Assembly (NCBI GenBank): GCA_022844045.1 | Contig: JALHMM010000002.1 | Location: 62,001 to 126,000, forward strand | From: Reyranellaceae bacterium | Lineage (GTDB): Bacteria > Pseudomonadota > Alphaproteobacteria > Reyranellales > Reyranellaceae | DNA length: 64,000 bases | Direction of reading: 5' to 3' | Shown: one piece after another, positions 44,990 through 54,464 of the stretch | How positions within the stretch are numbered: position 1 is the stretch's first letter | Layout: every line of letters begins with the position of its first letter | Translations under genes and position numbers: made by a program | Notes under the pieces: generated by a model | Seen by the model: the letters and a program-made list of their open reading frames with translations, nothing else | Database searches by the model: none | Told to the model about the DNA's origin: nothing

Positions 44990-46587
44990 GCCGCCTTCGC
45001 CGACTCCTTCATCAGGTCGGCGGCCTTCTCGCCGATCATGATGCAGGCGGCGTTCGTGTTGCCGCTGACCAGGGTCGGCATGATCGAGGCGTCGGCGACG
45101 CGCAGCCCGGCGATGCCGTGCACCCGGAGCTGATCGTCGACCACAGCCATCGGATCGCCGCCCATCTTGCAGGTGCCGATGGGGTGGAACACGGTCTGGC
45201 CGTTGATGCGCGCGAAGTCGAGCCACTGCTCGTCGGTCTTGACCTCGGGGCCGGGGCGGAATTCGAAGGCGCGGTACCTGTCCATCTTGTGGTTGTCGAT
45301 CACGCGGCGCGCGATCTTCATGCCGTCGATCAGGCACTGGCGATCGACTTCCTCGGCGAGGAAGTTCGGGCGGATCGCCGGCGCGGCGAAGGGATCGTTC
45401 GACTTGGCGTGGATCGTGCCCTTCGATTCCGGCCTGAGCTGGCACACCGCCACCGTCATGCCCGGTTCCTTCTCCAGCTTGCGGTCGGCGGCATTGCCGT
45501 AGCTGGCGTGGGCGAAGTGGTACTGGATGTCGGGACCGGCCAGCTCCGGCCGCGTCTTGACGAAGCCGTGCACGATGCCGGCGGTGAGCGTGAGGATGCC
45601 ACGGCCCTGGAGGAAGTACTTCGCCAGCTCGCTCAGGAATTTCAGGCCGCGCGTCTGCTCGTTGAGCGTGATCGGCAGCTTCACGCGCCAGGCCATGCGC
45701 GTGGCGTAGTGGTCGCGGTAGTTCTCGCCGACACCCGGCAGCTCGTGGTTCACGGCGATGCCCAGCGACTTCAAGAGCGCCGGCTGGCCGATGCCCGAGA
45801 GCTCGAGGATCTGCGGCGACTGCACGGCGCCGGCGGCAAGCACGACCTCGCCCGACGCCCGTGCTTCCTTCGGCAAACCATGCTGGCGATAGCGCACGCC
45901 GACGCAGCGCTTGCCCTCGAGGATCAGGCCGCTGCACTGCGCGTCGGTCTCGATCTGCAGGTTGGACCGCCCACGCGCCGGGTCGAGGAAGGCGCGCGCC
46001 GTCGACCAGCGCCGGCCGTTCTTCTGCGTCACCTGATAGTAGCCGAAACCCTCCTGGTTGCCGTCGTTGTAGTCGACGGTGCGCGGATAGCCCTCGGCGA
46101 CGCCGGCGTCGATGAAGGCGTCGAGGATCTCGTGCTTCTCGTACATGTCGGCGACGTTGAGCTCGCCGCCCTTGCCGCGGCTGTCGTCGCCGCCGCGCTC
46201 GAAATGCTCGGACTTCTTGAAGTAGGGGAGAACGGACTCGTACGACCACCCGCGATTGCCGAGCTGCGACCAGGTATCGTAGTCGAGCGGCTGTCCCCGG
46301 ACATAAAGCATGCCGTTGATCGAGCTCGAGCCGCCCAGGGTCTTGCCGCGCGGGATCGGGATCGAGCGGCCCTTGACGTTGTCCTCCGGCTCGGTGGCGA
46401 AGTTCCAGTTGTAGACCTTGTGGTTCAAGAGCTTGGAGAAGCCTACCGGGATCGGGATCCAGAAGCCGTCATCCTTGCGGCCAGCTTCAAGCAGCAACAC
46501 CTTCTTGGTGGGATCCTCGCTCAGCCGGTTGGCCAGCACGCAGCCCGCCGAACCCGCCCCGACAACGATGTAGTCATACGCCGACAT
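44986..46587 (-). CDS. GMC-family FAD-dependent oxidoreductase (choline/alcohol dehydrogenase type)
   Basis: This 533-residue protein starts MSAYDYIVVGAGSAGCVLAN. It has the FAD-binding GxGxxG, a second signature GGSSSINGMLYVRGQP near residue 83, GAVQSPQILELSGIGQP near 260 and C-terminal HPIGTCKMGGDPMAVVD then GNTNAACIMIGEKAA. The active-site His/Asn pair lies in the TVFHPIG and GNTNA segments. It oxidises an alcohol or aldehyde in the cytoplasm. Choline use is not proven. It is coupled to the peptidase gene. Confidence 0.93.
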   Translation of the reverse strand: MSAYDYIVVGAGSAGCVLANRLSEDPTKKVLLLEAGRKDDGFWIPIPVGFSKLLNHKVYNWNFATEPEDNVKGRSIPIPRGKTLGGSSSINGMLYVRGQPLDYDTWSQLGNRGWSYESVLPYFKKSEHFERGGDDSRGKGGELNVADMYEKHEILDAFIDAGVAEGYPRTVDYNDGNQEGFGYYQVTQKNGRRWSTARAFLDPARGRSNLQIETDAQCSGLILEGKRCVGVRYRQHGLPKEARASGEVVLAAGAVQSPQILELSGIGQPALLKSLGIAVNHELPGVGENYRDHYATRMAWRVKLPITLNEQTRGLKFLSELAKYFLQGRGILTLTAGIVHGFVKTRPELAGPDIQYHFAHASYGNAADRKLEKEPGMTVAVCQLRPESKGTIHAKSNDPFAAPAIRPNFLAEEVDRQCLIDGMKIARRVIDNHKMDRYRAFEFRPGPEVKTDEQWLDFARINGQTVFHPIGTCKMGGDPMAVVDDQLRVHGIAGLRVADASIMPTLVSGNTNAACIMIGEKAADLMKESAKAA

Positions 46588-46819
46588 AGCCCGTTTCCCT
46601 CCCGCGCCGTTTCCCGGCATCGCGATCGCATACCTTTAGGACGGCGCGCGGTCGGACGCCAGCGGCGAGAAGCGCCTCGTCCTGTGCTTCGAGGCCGTTG
46701 CGGCATCACGCACCAAAGGCTAGGACGCGCAACGACTGGACGACGGCCGGATGGCCGGCCTGCCGGTCAAGGTGGCGTGTGGTGGCGCAGGATATGCGGC
46801 CATCGAGAGGCGGAGGGCG

Positions 46820-47893
46820 ATGCTCGAGCTGGACATGGCCCTGCGTGGCGCCGCTGTCGGTCTGCTTGCCCTGACGATGCTGCTGGTGCCGCGTGGCGCG
46901 CCGCGCGCGCCGGCGGCCTGGATCGCCGCTGCCTACATGTTGACGGTCGCGGCGTATTGCGTCGTGACGATGCCGGGATTCAGCCCGCGTCTCGACATCG
47001 CCTTGGTGCCGCTGGCCATCCTCGCCCACTACGCGCCGGTCGCGCTGTGGCTGATGGCAGGGGCGCTGTTCGAGGATGGCTTTCGTCTGCGTGGTATTCA
47101 TGGCGCGGTGATTGCCGCCTGGATCGGGGCGGCGCTGTTCCACTGGCTTATCCTGTGGCCGATGGGCGACCCGGTGAGGTTGGTGGGCGACGTGGCGATC
47201 CGCCTCGCCGCCGCCGGCTTTGTCGTGCTGTCGCTGCTCACCGCCATTCGCGGCGCGCGGGCCGACCTGGTCGAGCGGCGCCGGCGGCTGCGACCGGTGT
47301 TCATCGCCATGTCGGGCCTCTACATGCTGGTGATCCTGGGCGTGGAGATCGCCCTGGCCGGTGGGCCGCTGCATCCGGCGCTCTCGCTGCTCAATGCCGC
47401 CGGCATCCTGGCGGTAGTCTTCGCCTTCAGCGCCGTGGTGCTGGGACTCGGCGCGGCGGACCTGTTCGTCCAGCGGCCGCGCGCCGATGCGCCGGCGACG
47501 ATCGAGCCGGCGATCGAGGAAGCCGAGGCACCGGCCGCACCGGTGGACCCGGTGCTGCTCGAAAAGATCAGGACGGCGATGGAGCGCGACCGGCTGTATC
47601 GCGAGGAGGGGTTGACCATCGCCGTCTTCGCGCTGCGACTCGGCACGACGGAGCATCGCCTGCGCCGCGCGATCAACGCCGGGCTGGGGCATCGCAACTT
47701 CAATGCGTTCCTCAACGCCTACCGAATAGCCGATGCCAAGGCGGCGCTGGCCGATCCCAGCCAGGCCGAGGTGCCCGTGCTCACCATCGCCATGGATGCG
47801 GGCTTCGGCTCGCTGGCCCCGTTCAACCGCGCCTTCAAGGCCGAAACCGGGTTTACGCCCAGCGACTATCGGGCGCGTGCGTCCTCCACGTAA
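46820..47893 (+). CDS. AraC-family regulator with membrane-spanning N-terminal domain
   Basis: This 357-residue protein starts MLELDMALRGAAVGLL after CGGAGGG. Residues ~8-220 have about seven hydrophobic helices. A linker (~222-250, Ala/Glu/Pro-rich) leads to the DNA-binding AraC domain in the last ~110 residues (LTIAVFALRLGTTEHRLRRA, AMDAGFGSLAPFNRAFKAET, GFTPSDYRA). It resembles regulators that sense a signal in the membrane. It is divergent from the GMC-peptidase pair (232 bases between starts), which it may control, and runs towards the fatty-acid hydroxylase gene. Confidence 0.9.
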   Translation: MLELDMALRGAAVGLLALTMLLVPRGAPRAPAAWIAAAYMLTVAAYCVVTMPGFSPRLDIALVPLAILAHYAPVALWLMAGALFEDGFRLRGIHGAVIAAWIGAALFHWLILWPMGDPVRLVGDVAIRLAAAGFVVLSLLTAIRGARADLVERRRRLRPVFIAMSGLYMLVILGVEIALAGGPLHPALSLLNAAGILAVVFAFSAVVLGLGAADLFVQRPRADAPATIEPAIEEAEAPAAPVDPVLLEKIRTAMERDRLYREEGLTIAVFALRLGTTEHRLRRAINAGLGHRNFNAFLNAYRIADAKAALADPSQAEVPVLTIAMDAGFGSLAPFNRAFKAETGFTPSDYRARASST

Positions 47894-48027
47894 GTCGTTG
47901 GCTGCACATCGAGATTTCGGATTCGATAGGGCCGATTGACGAATCGATTGATCGGGATTTGCATTCGGCGAGCATCGGCTCTCGGCACCGGGGAGAAGGA
48001 GACATTCACAGTACGGGAGCCCCGCCG

Positions 48028-48843
48028 ATGGCCGTCGTCCCTTCGGCTCTGGAACTCTTTCTGCGGGTCTGGCCGGCCATCTTTCTGGTCGACCTCGGGC
48101 AATATGTGGTCGCCGCGGCGGTCATGGCCCTCCTCATACTCGTGGCCGCATGGCTGGGCTTTGGCCCTGGACCGATTCAGGCCAAGCGTCCCAAGGGCCG
48201 CGACTACAGCCGCGAGATCGGCCTGTCGCTGCGCTCGGTGCTGATCTTTTCACTCAACGGTTTCGGCATCTATGCCGCGATGGAGTTCGGCCTTGTCGCC
48301 ATTCCCCTCACCGTCGAGGCGGCCGGCGGTTGGGTGGCGATCGTGGCGACGTTCATCGGCATCCTGCTGGCGCATGACGCGTGGTTCTACTGGACGCATC
48401 GCCTGATGCACGGCCCGGCGATGTGGCGGCGCGTGCATCAAGCGCACCATCGATCGCATGTACCGACGCCCTTCGCCGCCTACGCCTTTGGCATCGGCGA
48501 GGCCTGGGTCCAGGCGATATTCCTGCCACTGTTCCTGCTGATCGTGCCGACCCACCCTGGCGTCATCTCGCTCTTCATGCTGGTCATGATCGTGCGCAAC
48601 GTCATGGGTCACGCCGGCGTCGAGTTCCATCCCGCGATCTTCGCGCCGGGTCGCGCGCTGGGCTGGCTGACCACCACCACGCATCACGATCTGCATCACC
48701 AGACCGGCCGTTGGAATTTCGGCTTCTACTTCACCTTCTGGGATCGCCTGATGGGGACCGAGCATCCGGACTACGCGCAGAGGTTCCTCGAAGCACGGCT
48801 GCGGAAGCGGCCGCTGGGAGCGCAGGAGGCGGCCACGCGCTGA
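48028..48843 (+). CDS. Sterol desaturase/fatty acid hydroxylase-family protein
   Basis: This 271-residue membrane protein has four to five hydrophobic segments and the di-iron histidine clusters HDAWFYWTHRLMH (residues 116-128), HQAHHRSH (137-144) and TTTHHDLHH near 230. Members hydroxylate or desaturate lipids, for example carotenoids, ceramide or aldehydes. The start is the ATG at 48028; a preceding open frame from antisense of the GMC gene is not coding. It follows the AraC-type regulator gene by 134 bases and may be controlled by it. Confidence 0.9.
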   Translation: MAVVPSALELFLRVWPAIFLVDLGQYVVAAAVMALLILVAAWLGFGPGPIQAKRPKGRDYSREIGLSLRSVLIFSLNGFGIYAAMEFGLVAIPLTVEAAGGWVAIVATFIGILLAHDAWFYWTHRLMHGPAMWRRVHQAHHRSHVPTPFAAYAFGIGEAWVQAIFLPLFLLIVPTHPGVISLFMLVMIVRNVMGHAGVEFHPAIFAPGRALGWLTTTTHHDLHHQTGRWNFGFYFTFWDRLMGTEHPDYAQRFLEARLRKRPLGAQEAATR

Positions 48844-48952
48844 TTCTTCCCGTCGGATGCGCAGGTCCGGCGCCGGCCGTCATCCTTGCCGCGTTGAGAT
48901 GGCATGGACGCCTGCTAGGATGTCCTCCAGTTCACGGGGAGATGTCCAGGCC

Positions 48953-49959
48953 ATGGTCAAGACGGTGCTGTACGCGGAGAAGCTCTACGACGACGACAAG
49001 GTCGAGCGCGCGGTGTTCGGGCCCGACGTGCGTGTGGTGTGGCGCAATGTCGACAATCTCTCGCTGCTCGAGGATCGCGACTGCGCCGATGTCGACGGCC
49101 TGATGGTCATGCGGCACGCGGTCACCCCGGAGCATTTCGCCAAGTTCCCCAAGCTCTCCTGCGTCGTGCGCATGGGGGTCGGCTACGACAAGATCGACCG
49201 CAAGGCGGCCGAGGCGCGCAAGGTGATGGTGTGCAACGTGCCGGACTACGGCACGACGGAGGTGGCCGATCACGCGCTGGCGTTGGCGCTGTCGCTGCGC
49301 CGCGGCATCGCCCTGCACCTGGAGGCGCAACGCCGGCCACAGCCCGCGCGCTGGGCCTACGTGCGCGACTCGCTGCTCAAACGCAACGGCGTGCAGACTT
49401 TCGGCATCGTCGGCCTGGGACGCATCGGCACGGCGGCGGCGCTCAGGGCAAAGGCGTTCCAGTTCCGCGTCGTCGCCTATGACCCCTATATGCCCAACGG
49501 CACCGAGCTGGGTGTCGGCGTCGAGCGGGTGCGCTCGCTCGAGGCGCTGATGGAGCAGACCGACACCTTGTCGATCCACGCGCCGCTGACGCCCGAGACA
49601 CGCGGCATGATTTCGCGCGCCATGCTGGAGCGCATGCCCAAGGGCGGCGTGGTGGTGAACACCGCGCGCGGGCCGATCGTCGATGTCGACGCGCTCGCCG
49701 ACCTGCTGAAGCGCGGGCATTTGGCCGGCGTCGGGCTCACGTGCTACCCGTGGAGCCGCCGGTCGAGCCGATCCCGGAGATCCTGCGCGCCTACCGCGCG
49801 CGTGAGCCGTGGTGCGAGGGCCGCCTGATCATCACGCCGCACTCCGCCTTCTTCACGCCGGAGGCGTGGGACGACACGCGGCGGCTGGCGGCGGAAACCA
49901 TGCACGCGGCGCTGGTCGGGCCGCGGCCGCAGAACGTCATCACGCCGGACATGTTCTGA
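48953..49959 (+). pseudogene. D-isomer-specific 2-hydroxyacid dehydrogenase, frameshifted
   Basis: The first ~260 residues (MVKTVLYAEKLYDDD on) contain the NAD-binding GIVGLGRIGTAAALRAKAF near residue 147-165 and the active-site MLERMPKGGVVVNTARGPIVD region. At GHLAGVGL the frame shifts: it should read D-V-L-P-V-E, and one G is missing near 49738. The C-terminal part in the other frame runs PVEPPVEPIPEILRAYR to ITPHSAFF (catalytic His) and stops at 49959. Either the gene is broken or there is a sequencing error. Substrates of the family are 2-hydroxy and 2-keto acids. Confidence 0.85.
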
Positions 49960-49970
49960 TGTATTTCTTC

Positions 49971-50124
49971 CCTTCTCCCCGCGAAGGCGGGGAGAAGGTG
50001 CCCGAAGGGCGGATGAGGGGCTTCGCGGAGGCTCAACAACAGCGGCCTTGGTTGTTGCACGAGGAAGCCCCTCATCCGCCTCGCTGACGCTCGGCACCTT
50101 CTCCCCGCCTTCGCGGGGAGAAGG
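49971..50124. repeat. Type B intergenic inverted repeat, copy 3
   Basis: The terminal hairpins CCTTCTCCCCGCGAAGGCGG and CCGCCTTCGCGGGGAGAAGG are complementary. Inner arms GATGAGGGGCTTC and GAAGCCCCTCATC pair, and side stems CCCGAAGGG and CGAGCGTCAGCG-like are in the same order as copy 2. It fills most of the 250-base gap between the dehydrogenase and the binding-protein gene. Confidence 0.88.
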
Positions 50125-50208
50125 GAAGAAGTCCATCTGTGATAGCCCCGCTTGCGCGCCGGTGCCGCCGGTCCTAGCGTACCGTCAGCGAACCGACGGA
50201 GGATCGAC

Positions 50209-51735
50209 ATGCATTTCAGGGGGATGGTCGCCGGCCTTTTGGCGACGAGCATGCTGGCGCTGGCATCGCCGGCTGTGGCGCAGAAATCGAACGACACCTT
50301 GCGGATCCTGTTCACCGACGCGGTGCCCAGCATCGATCCGTACTTCAACTCGCAGCGCACCGGTCTGATCCTCGGCCACCAGGCCTGGGACATGCTGGTG
50401 CATCGCGATCCGGTCAGCTTCGAGATCAAGCCGGCGCTGGCCACGGCGTGGAAGCTGATCGACGACAAGACGCTGGAATTCACCATCCGCGAGGGCGTGA
50501 AGTTCCACGACGGCAGCGTGCTGAGCGCCGACGATGTCGTCTACACGATCAACATGGCGTCCGATCCGGCGAGCAAGGTGGCGACACCCAGCAACTACGC
50601 CTGGATCGAGAAGGCGGTGAAGGTCGACGACAAGACCGTGCGCGTGATGATGAAGAAGCCGACGCCGGCGGCGCTGGAGTACTTCGCGCTGGTCATCCCC
50701 ATCCATCCCAAGGCCTATCGCGAGCGGGTCGGCGCCGAGGGCTTCGCCAAGGCGCCGGTCGGCGCCGGACCGTACAAGATCGTCAAGCTCGAGCAGGCCA
50801 AGGAAGTCCATTTCGAGCGCTTCGCCGACTACTGGAAGGGCAGTCCCAAGGGCACGCCGCGCATCGGCAAGCTGCATGTGCGCTTCGTCTCCGAGACGGC
50901 GACGCAGATGACCGAACTGCTGGGCGGTCGCGCCGACTGGATCTGGAACGTCAACCCCGACCAGTTCGACAACGTCAACCGCGTGCCGACGCTGACGGCG
51001 ATCCGCAAGGAGTCGATGCGTATCGGCTACCTGTCGATCGACGCCGCCGGTCGCAGCGGCGCGGGCAATCCGCTGACCAACGTCAAGGTGCGCAAGGCGA
51101 TCTGGCACGCCATCGACCGGCAGCAGATCGCCGACAAGCTGATCACCGGCGGCAGCCGCGTGCCGCAGGCGCCGTGCTTCCCGACACAGTTCGGCTGCGA
51201 TCAGGACGCCGCGGTGAAGTACGACTACAACCCGGCCAAGGCCAAGGAGCTGCTGAAGGAGGCGGGCTTCCCCGACGGTTTCGAGATCGAACTGGTGACC
51301 TACGTCCAGCCCACACAGTGGAGCGCCGCGATCCAGAACTATCTCCAGGCCGTGGGCATCCGCGCCAAGATCACCCAGCTGCAGGTCGCGGCGGCGATCC
51401 AGAAGGCGTGGCGCGGCGAGAACCCGCTCTATCACGGCAGCTGGGGCAGCTACTCGATCAACGACGTCTCGGCGATCATGCCTGTCATGTTCGGCGGTGG
51501 GAACGACGACTACACGCGCGATCCCGAGATGATCAGGCTGCTCGAACAGGGCGGCAGCACCAGCGACCCCGCCGTGCGCAAGGCGGCCTATTCGGCGGCG
51601 ATCAAGCGCGCCACCGAGAACGCCTACTGGCTGCCGCTGTTCACCTATGTGAGCACCTTCGCCCACACCAAGCAGCTCGACTTCACGCCCTACGCCGACG
51701 AGCTGCCGCGGTTCTATATGTACGGGTGGAAATAG
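50209..51735 (+). CDS. ABC transporter substrate-binding protein, peptide type (family 5), orphan
   Basis: This 508-residue periplasmic protein starts MHFRGMVAGLLATSMLALAS, a signal peptide ending at AVAQ, after GGAGG. Family 5 marks are LEFTIREGVKFHDGSVLSA near 85-103 and FGCDQDAAVKYDYNPAKAKE near 320-345. There is no permease or ATPase gene next to it, as with the orphan at 28718-30292. Ligand is unknown; peptides, opines or glutathione are typical. Confidence 0.92.
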   Translation: MHFRGMVAGLLATSMLALASPAVAQKSNDTLRILFTDAVPSIDPYFNSQRTGLILGHQAWDMLVHRDPVSFEIKPALATAWKLIDDKTLEFTIREGVKFHDGSVLSADDVVYTINMASDPASKVATPSNYAWIEKAVKVDDKTVRVMMKKPTPAALEYFALVIPIHPKAYRERVGAEGFAKAPVGAGPYKIVKLEQAKEVHFERFADYWKGSPKGTPRIGKLHVRFVSETATQMTELLGGRADWIWNVNPDQFDNVNRVPTLTAIRKESMRIGYLSIDAAGRSGAGNPLTNVKVRKAIWHAIDRQQIADKLITGGSRVPQAPCFPTQFGCDQDAAVKYDYNPAKAKELLKEAGFPDGFEIELVTYVQPTQWSAAIQNYLQAVGIRAKITQLQVAAAIQKAWRGENPLYHGSWGSYSINDVSAIMPVMFGGGNDDYTRDPEMIRLLEQGGSTSDPAVRKAAYSAAIKRATENAYWLPLFTYVSTFAHTKQLDFTPYADELPRFYMYGWK

Positions 51736-51779
51736 CGCGTCTTCCTGGGAGCGCCGGCGTCGCGCCGGCCTCTTGAAGA

Positions 51780-51896
51780 AGACGAACCACAGAGGCACAG
51801 AGACACAGAGGAAGACCAAGAAGAGAAGACCGATACTGCGCGCTTCGCGCGCGGGCACGCCGTTCTCTGTGACCTCTGTGTCTCTGTGGTTAATCT
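51780..51896. repeat. Type E inverted repeat, copy 2 (CACAGAG-rich)
   Basis: The left arm ACGAACCACAGAGGCACAG pairs with the right arm CTGTGTCTCTGTGGTTAATC, around a middle that also contains a small CGCGCTTCGCGCG stem. It lies between the convergent binding-protein and nitronate monooxygenase genes. Confidence 0.85.
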
Positions 51897-51906
51897 TTCT
51901 TGAGGC

Positions 51907-52854
51907 TTACCGCCGCAACGCCGCCAGCCGGTCGATCTCGCGCCAGAAGCCCTTGATCGTCTCATCGACGATCTGCTGCACCGGCTTGATCTCGTGGATC
52001 AGCCCCGCGCTCTCGCCGGCGGCGCCCGATGTGTTCTCGACATCGCCCTGCACGTAGAGCATCTCGATGGTCGAGCTGCGCAGCGCGCGTTCGCGCGTGC
52101 CTTCGGCGACCGCCACCGAGTAGGGCGTGCGCAAGCCGCGTGAACGCGCGCGCGGCGGATTGTCGGTCATGATCGTACCGGTGATCGGCGCGTCGACGAT
52201 CGCCCGCTTGTAGTTGGGATGCACCGGGCTTTCGAAGGAGGCGACGAAGCGCGTGCCCATGGTGACGCCCTCGGCGCCCAGCGCGAAGGCCGCCGCCATG
52301 CCGCGGCCGTCGACGATGCCGCCGGCGGCGACGATCGGCACGTCGACCGCCTCGCGCACCGCTTGCAGCAGGGCGAAGGTGTGGACTTCTTCGGGATTTC
52401 GGATGCCCGCGCTCTCGGCGCCCTCGACGATCAGCCCGTCGACGCCGGCGTCGACGGCCTTGACCGCGCCGCGCAAGGTGGCGGTGGCGTGATAGACGAT
52501 CACGCCGGCGTCCTTCAGCCGCCTGGTGTAACGCGTCGGATCGCCGGCCGAGGTGGTGGCGAAGTGGATGCCCTGCTCGAGCAGCCAGCCGATGATCGCG
52601 TCCTCTTCCTTGACGTCCATCTGCAGATAGCGGATCGGCAGGTTGACACCGAAGGGCGCGTTGGTGGCGGCGCGGATGGCGGCGAACTCGCTCTTGGTGA
52701 CGCCGAGGTCGCGGATCGAATTCTCGAGCAGGCCCATGGCGCCGGCCTTGGATACCGCGGTGACCAGCGGCGCGCGGGCGATCCAGGTCATGGGCGACTG
52801 GAAGATAGGATAGCGCGCGCGCGTATGTGCCGTGACGCGATTGCCTTCGAACAT
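51907..52854 (-). CDS. Nitronate monooxygenase-like flavoprotein
   Basis: This 315-residue TIM-barrel FMN protein starts MFEGNRVTAHTRARYPIFQS. It has PMTWIARAPLVTAVSKAGAM (near 20-40), GVIVYHATATLRGAVKAVDA, the FMN-phosphate segment PIVAAGGIVDGRGMAAAFAL (near 173-192) and AEGVTMGTRFVAS. Family members oxidise nitronates or act as enoyl reductases. The His used by true nitronate monooxygenases would be near the YHATA segment. It faces away from the next gene. Confidence 0.85.
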   Translation of the reverse strand: MFEGNRVTAHTRARYPIFQSPMTWIARAPLVTAVSKAGAMGLLENSIRDLGVTKSEFAAIRAATNAPFGVNLPIRYLQMDVKEEDAIIGWLLEQGIHFATTSAGDPTRYTRRLKDAGVIVYHATATLRGAVKAVDAGVDGLIVEGAESAGIRNPEEVHTFALLQAVREAVDVPIVAAGGIVDGRGMAAAFALGAEGVTMGTRFVASFESPVHPNYKRAIVDAPITGTIMTDNPPRARSRGLRTPYSVAVAEGTRERALRSSTIEMLYVQGDVENTSGAAGESAGLIHEIKPVQQIVDETIKGFWREIDRLAALRR

Positions 52855-52956
52855 GGATCCAGCCTGTCTTGTCCCACGCCGGTGGTATCATGTAAGTGAC
52901 TGGCGTGGGAGCGGCCTGCCGTCCAGGGCTTCCGCACCACGGTTGGAGAGAGCGGG

Positions 52957-53340
52957 ATGCCCCTGAGCTGGACGATCGACCATGACATTCGGACGATCGT
53001 CGCGACCGCGACGGGGATGCTCACGCGCCAGGATCTCGATCACTATTTGTCGACCCTGGTCGGGCAGGGCGCCGTCGGCTATCGCGCGATCTTCGACGTC
53101 TCTCGCGCCGGGCTCGATCTTCGCTCGGGCGACCTCGTGGCGCTGAGCCAGGTCACGCGCTCACGCAAGCCCGAGGGTTTCGACGGCGCGTTGGCGTTGA
53201 TCGTCACGTCGGAAGCCGAGCGCGAGCTGGCGGCCTACTTTGTCGGTCGCACGGCCGAGTCGCGGCTGTGCCGCATGTTCCGCAGCGTGGAAGAGGCGCG
53301 CGGATGGTACACCGAGCTCGACGCGGCGGCGCGGCGCTAG
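52957..53340 (+). CDS. SpoIIAA-like/STAS-fold small protein
   Basis: This 127-residue protein starts MPLSWTIDHDIRTIVATATG. The pattern (beta-strand start, TRQDLDHYLS helix, YRAIFDVSRAGLD strand, FRSVEEARGWYTEL end) fits the SpoIIAA-like or STAS-related fold common in alphaproteobacteria. Function is unknown and no kinase partner is nearby. It is convergent with the LLM gene at 53359-54393. Confidence 0.6.
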   Translation: MPLSWTIDHDIRTIVATATGMLTRQDLDHYLSTLVGQGAVGYRAIFDVSRAGLDLRSGDLVALSQVTRSRKPEGFDGALALIVTSEAERELAAYFVGRTAESRLCRMFRSVEEARGWYTELDAAARR

Positions 53341-53358
53341 TCCGCGAGCGCGCGTACC

Positions 53359-54393
53359 CTAAGCAGCCTTCCGCACCGCCCGCGCCACTTCTCCCCAGCG
53401 CGCCAACATTTTTCCGTCGATCTCGCGCCAGTGTGACGCGAGATAGATGACCAGCCGCGACGCGATGCCCTTGTAGCGCTGGATCATCTTGTCGGCGACA
53501 TCGTCCCACCGGGCGACCAGGGCGAACTGATCGAGGATCTCGTCGGTGATCAGAGCCTGGGTGCGCGCACCGTCGTTGGCGCGCAGCGCGTCGCGCAGCT
53601 TGTCGCGCAGGCCGACGTGACCAAGGTCGTCGAACTGAAAGGCATAGTTGGGCGTCGCGCCGTAGAAGCCGATGGTGGTCTTGGCCTCGGCGATGGGCTG
53701 CGCGCGATCCTCGGCCGTGTCACCCGCCGCGACGATCACGGGGATGATCTTGTCGATCGCGTTGGGGTCGCGGCCGGCGCGTCGGGCGCCCTCAGCGATG
53801 CCCGGCAGCAGACGGTTCTTGATGTAGTGCTGGGAGTGCATCGGATGCACGTGCACGCCGTCGGCGACTTCGCCCGCGACGCGAACCATGAAGGGGCCGA
53901 CGGCGGAGATGTCGACCTTGATGTCCTCGTGCTCGTGTCGCGGCGGCGTCCATTGCTCGGGCAGCAGGTTCATCTTGTAGTAGGGGCCCTCATGGTTGAG
54001 CGGCGCCTCGCGACGGAAGGCGGCGAGGCAGGCCTTCACCGCCCGCACATAGTCCTTCATCTGCGGCGCCGGTTTGTCGAACCCGGCGCCATAGCGCCGC
54101 TCGATATGGGCCTTCACCTGGCTGCCCAGGCCAAGGCGGAACTTGCCGCCGGTGTTCTGCGCCAGCTCCCAGGCGATCTCGGCCGAGACCATGGGGCTGC
54201 GGGCGAACGCGATCGCGATACCGGTCGAGAAATGCAGCGAGGGTGCGGCGAGCGACGCCGCGGCGATGTTCATCCACGGCACCTGATGGCCCTCGGTGAA
54301 CAGCATGCCGGAGAATCCCGCGGCCTCCACGCGGCGGGCGAGATCGGCCACGTTGGGCCACGTGGTGGCTCGCGTCATGACGTCGAATTCCAT
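53359..54393 (-). CDS. LLM-class F420-dependent oxidoreductase (TIGR03617-like)
   Basis: This 344-residue luciferase-like protein starts MEFDVMTRATTWPNVADLAR. It has FSGMLFTEGHQVPWMNIAAA (about residues 25-44), GIAIAFARSPMVSAEIAWEL (53-72) and GKFRLGLGSQVKAHIERRYG (76-95), and a closing helical region. The GLGSQVKAHIERR pattern is typical of the F420-dependent subgroup TIGR03617. A longer frame upstream reads the type A repeat and is rejected. It is the only LLM gene in this part of the window. Confidence 0.92.
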   Translation of the reverse strand: MEFDVMTRATTWPNVADLARRVEAAGFSGMLFTEGHQVPWMNIAAASLAAPSLHFSTGIAIAFARSPMVSAEIAWELAQNTGGKFRLGLGSQVKAHIERRYGAGFDKPAPQMKDYVRAVKACLAAFRREAPLNHEGPYYKMNLLPEQWTPPRHEHEDIKVDISAVGPFMVRVAGEVADGVHVHPMHSQHYIKNRLLPGIAEGARRAGRDPNAIDKIIPVIVAAGDTAEDRAQPIAEAKTTIGFYGATPNYAFQFDDLGHVGLRDKLRDALRANDGARTQALITDEILDQFALVARWDDVADKMIQRYKGIASRLVIYLASHWREIDGKMLARWGEVARAVRKAA

Positions 54394-54464
54394 GATCCTC
54401 TTCCTCCGCCGGTTCGGAAGCGAGCGTGCCGGGACGGCGGAGTGAGTGCAACTTTGACTTGGCC

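Noticed and set aside
45118-48843. A 1241-codon plus-strand open frame across the GMC gene and into the hydroxylase gene
   Set aside because: Most of it is antisense to the GMC oxidoreductase and has Arg/Ala/Gly-rich, low-complexity content typical of high-GC shadow frames. Only the last 271 codons (from 48028) are a real gene.
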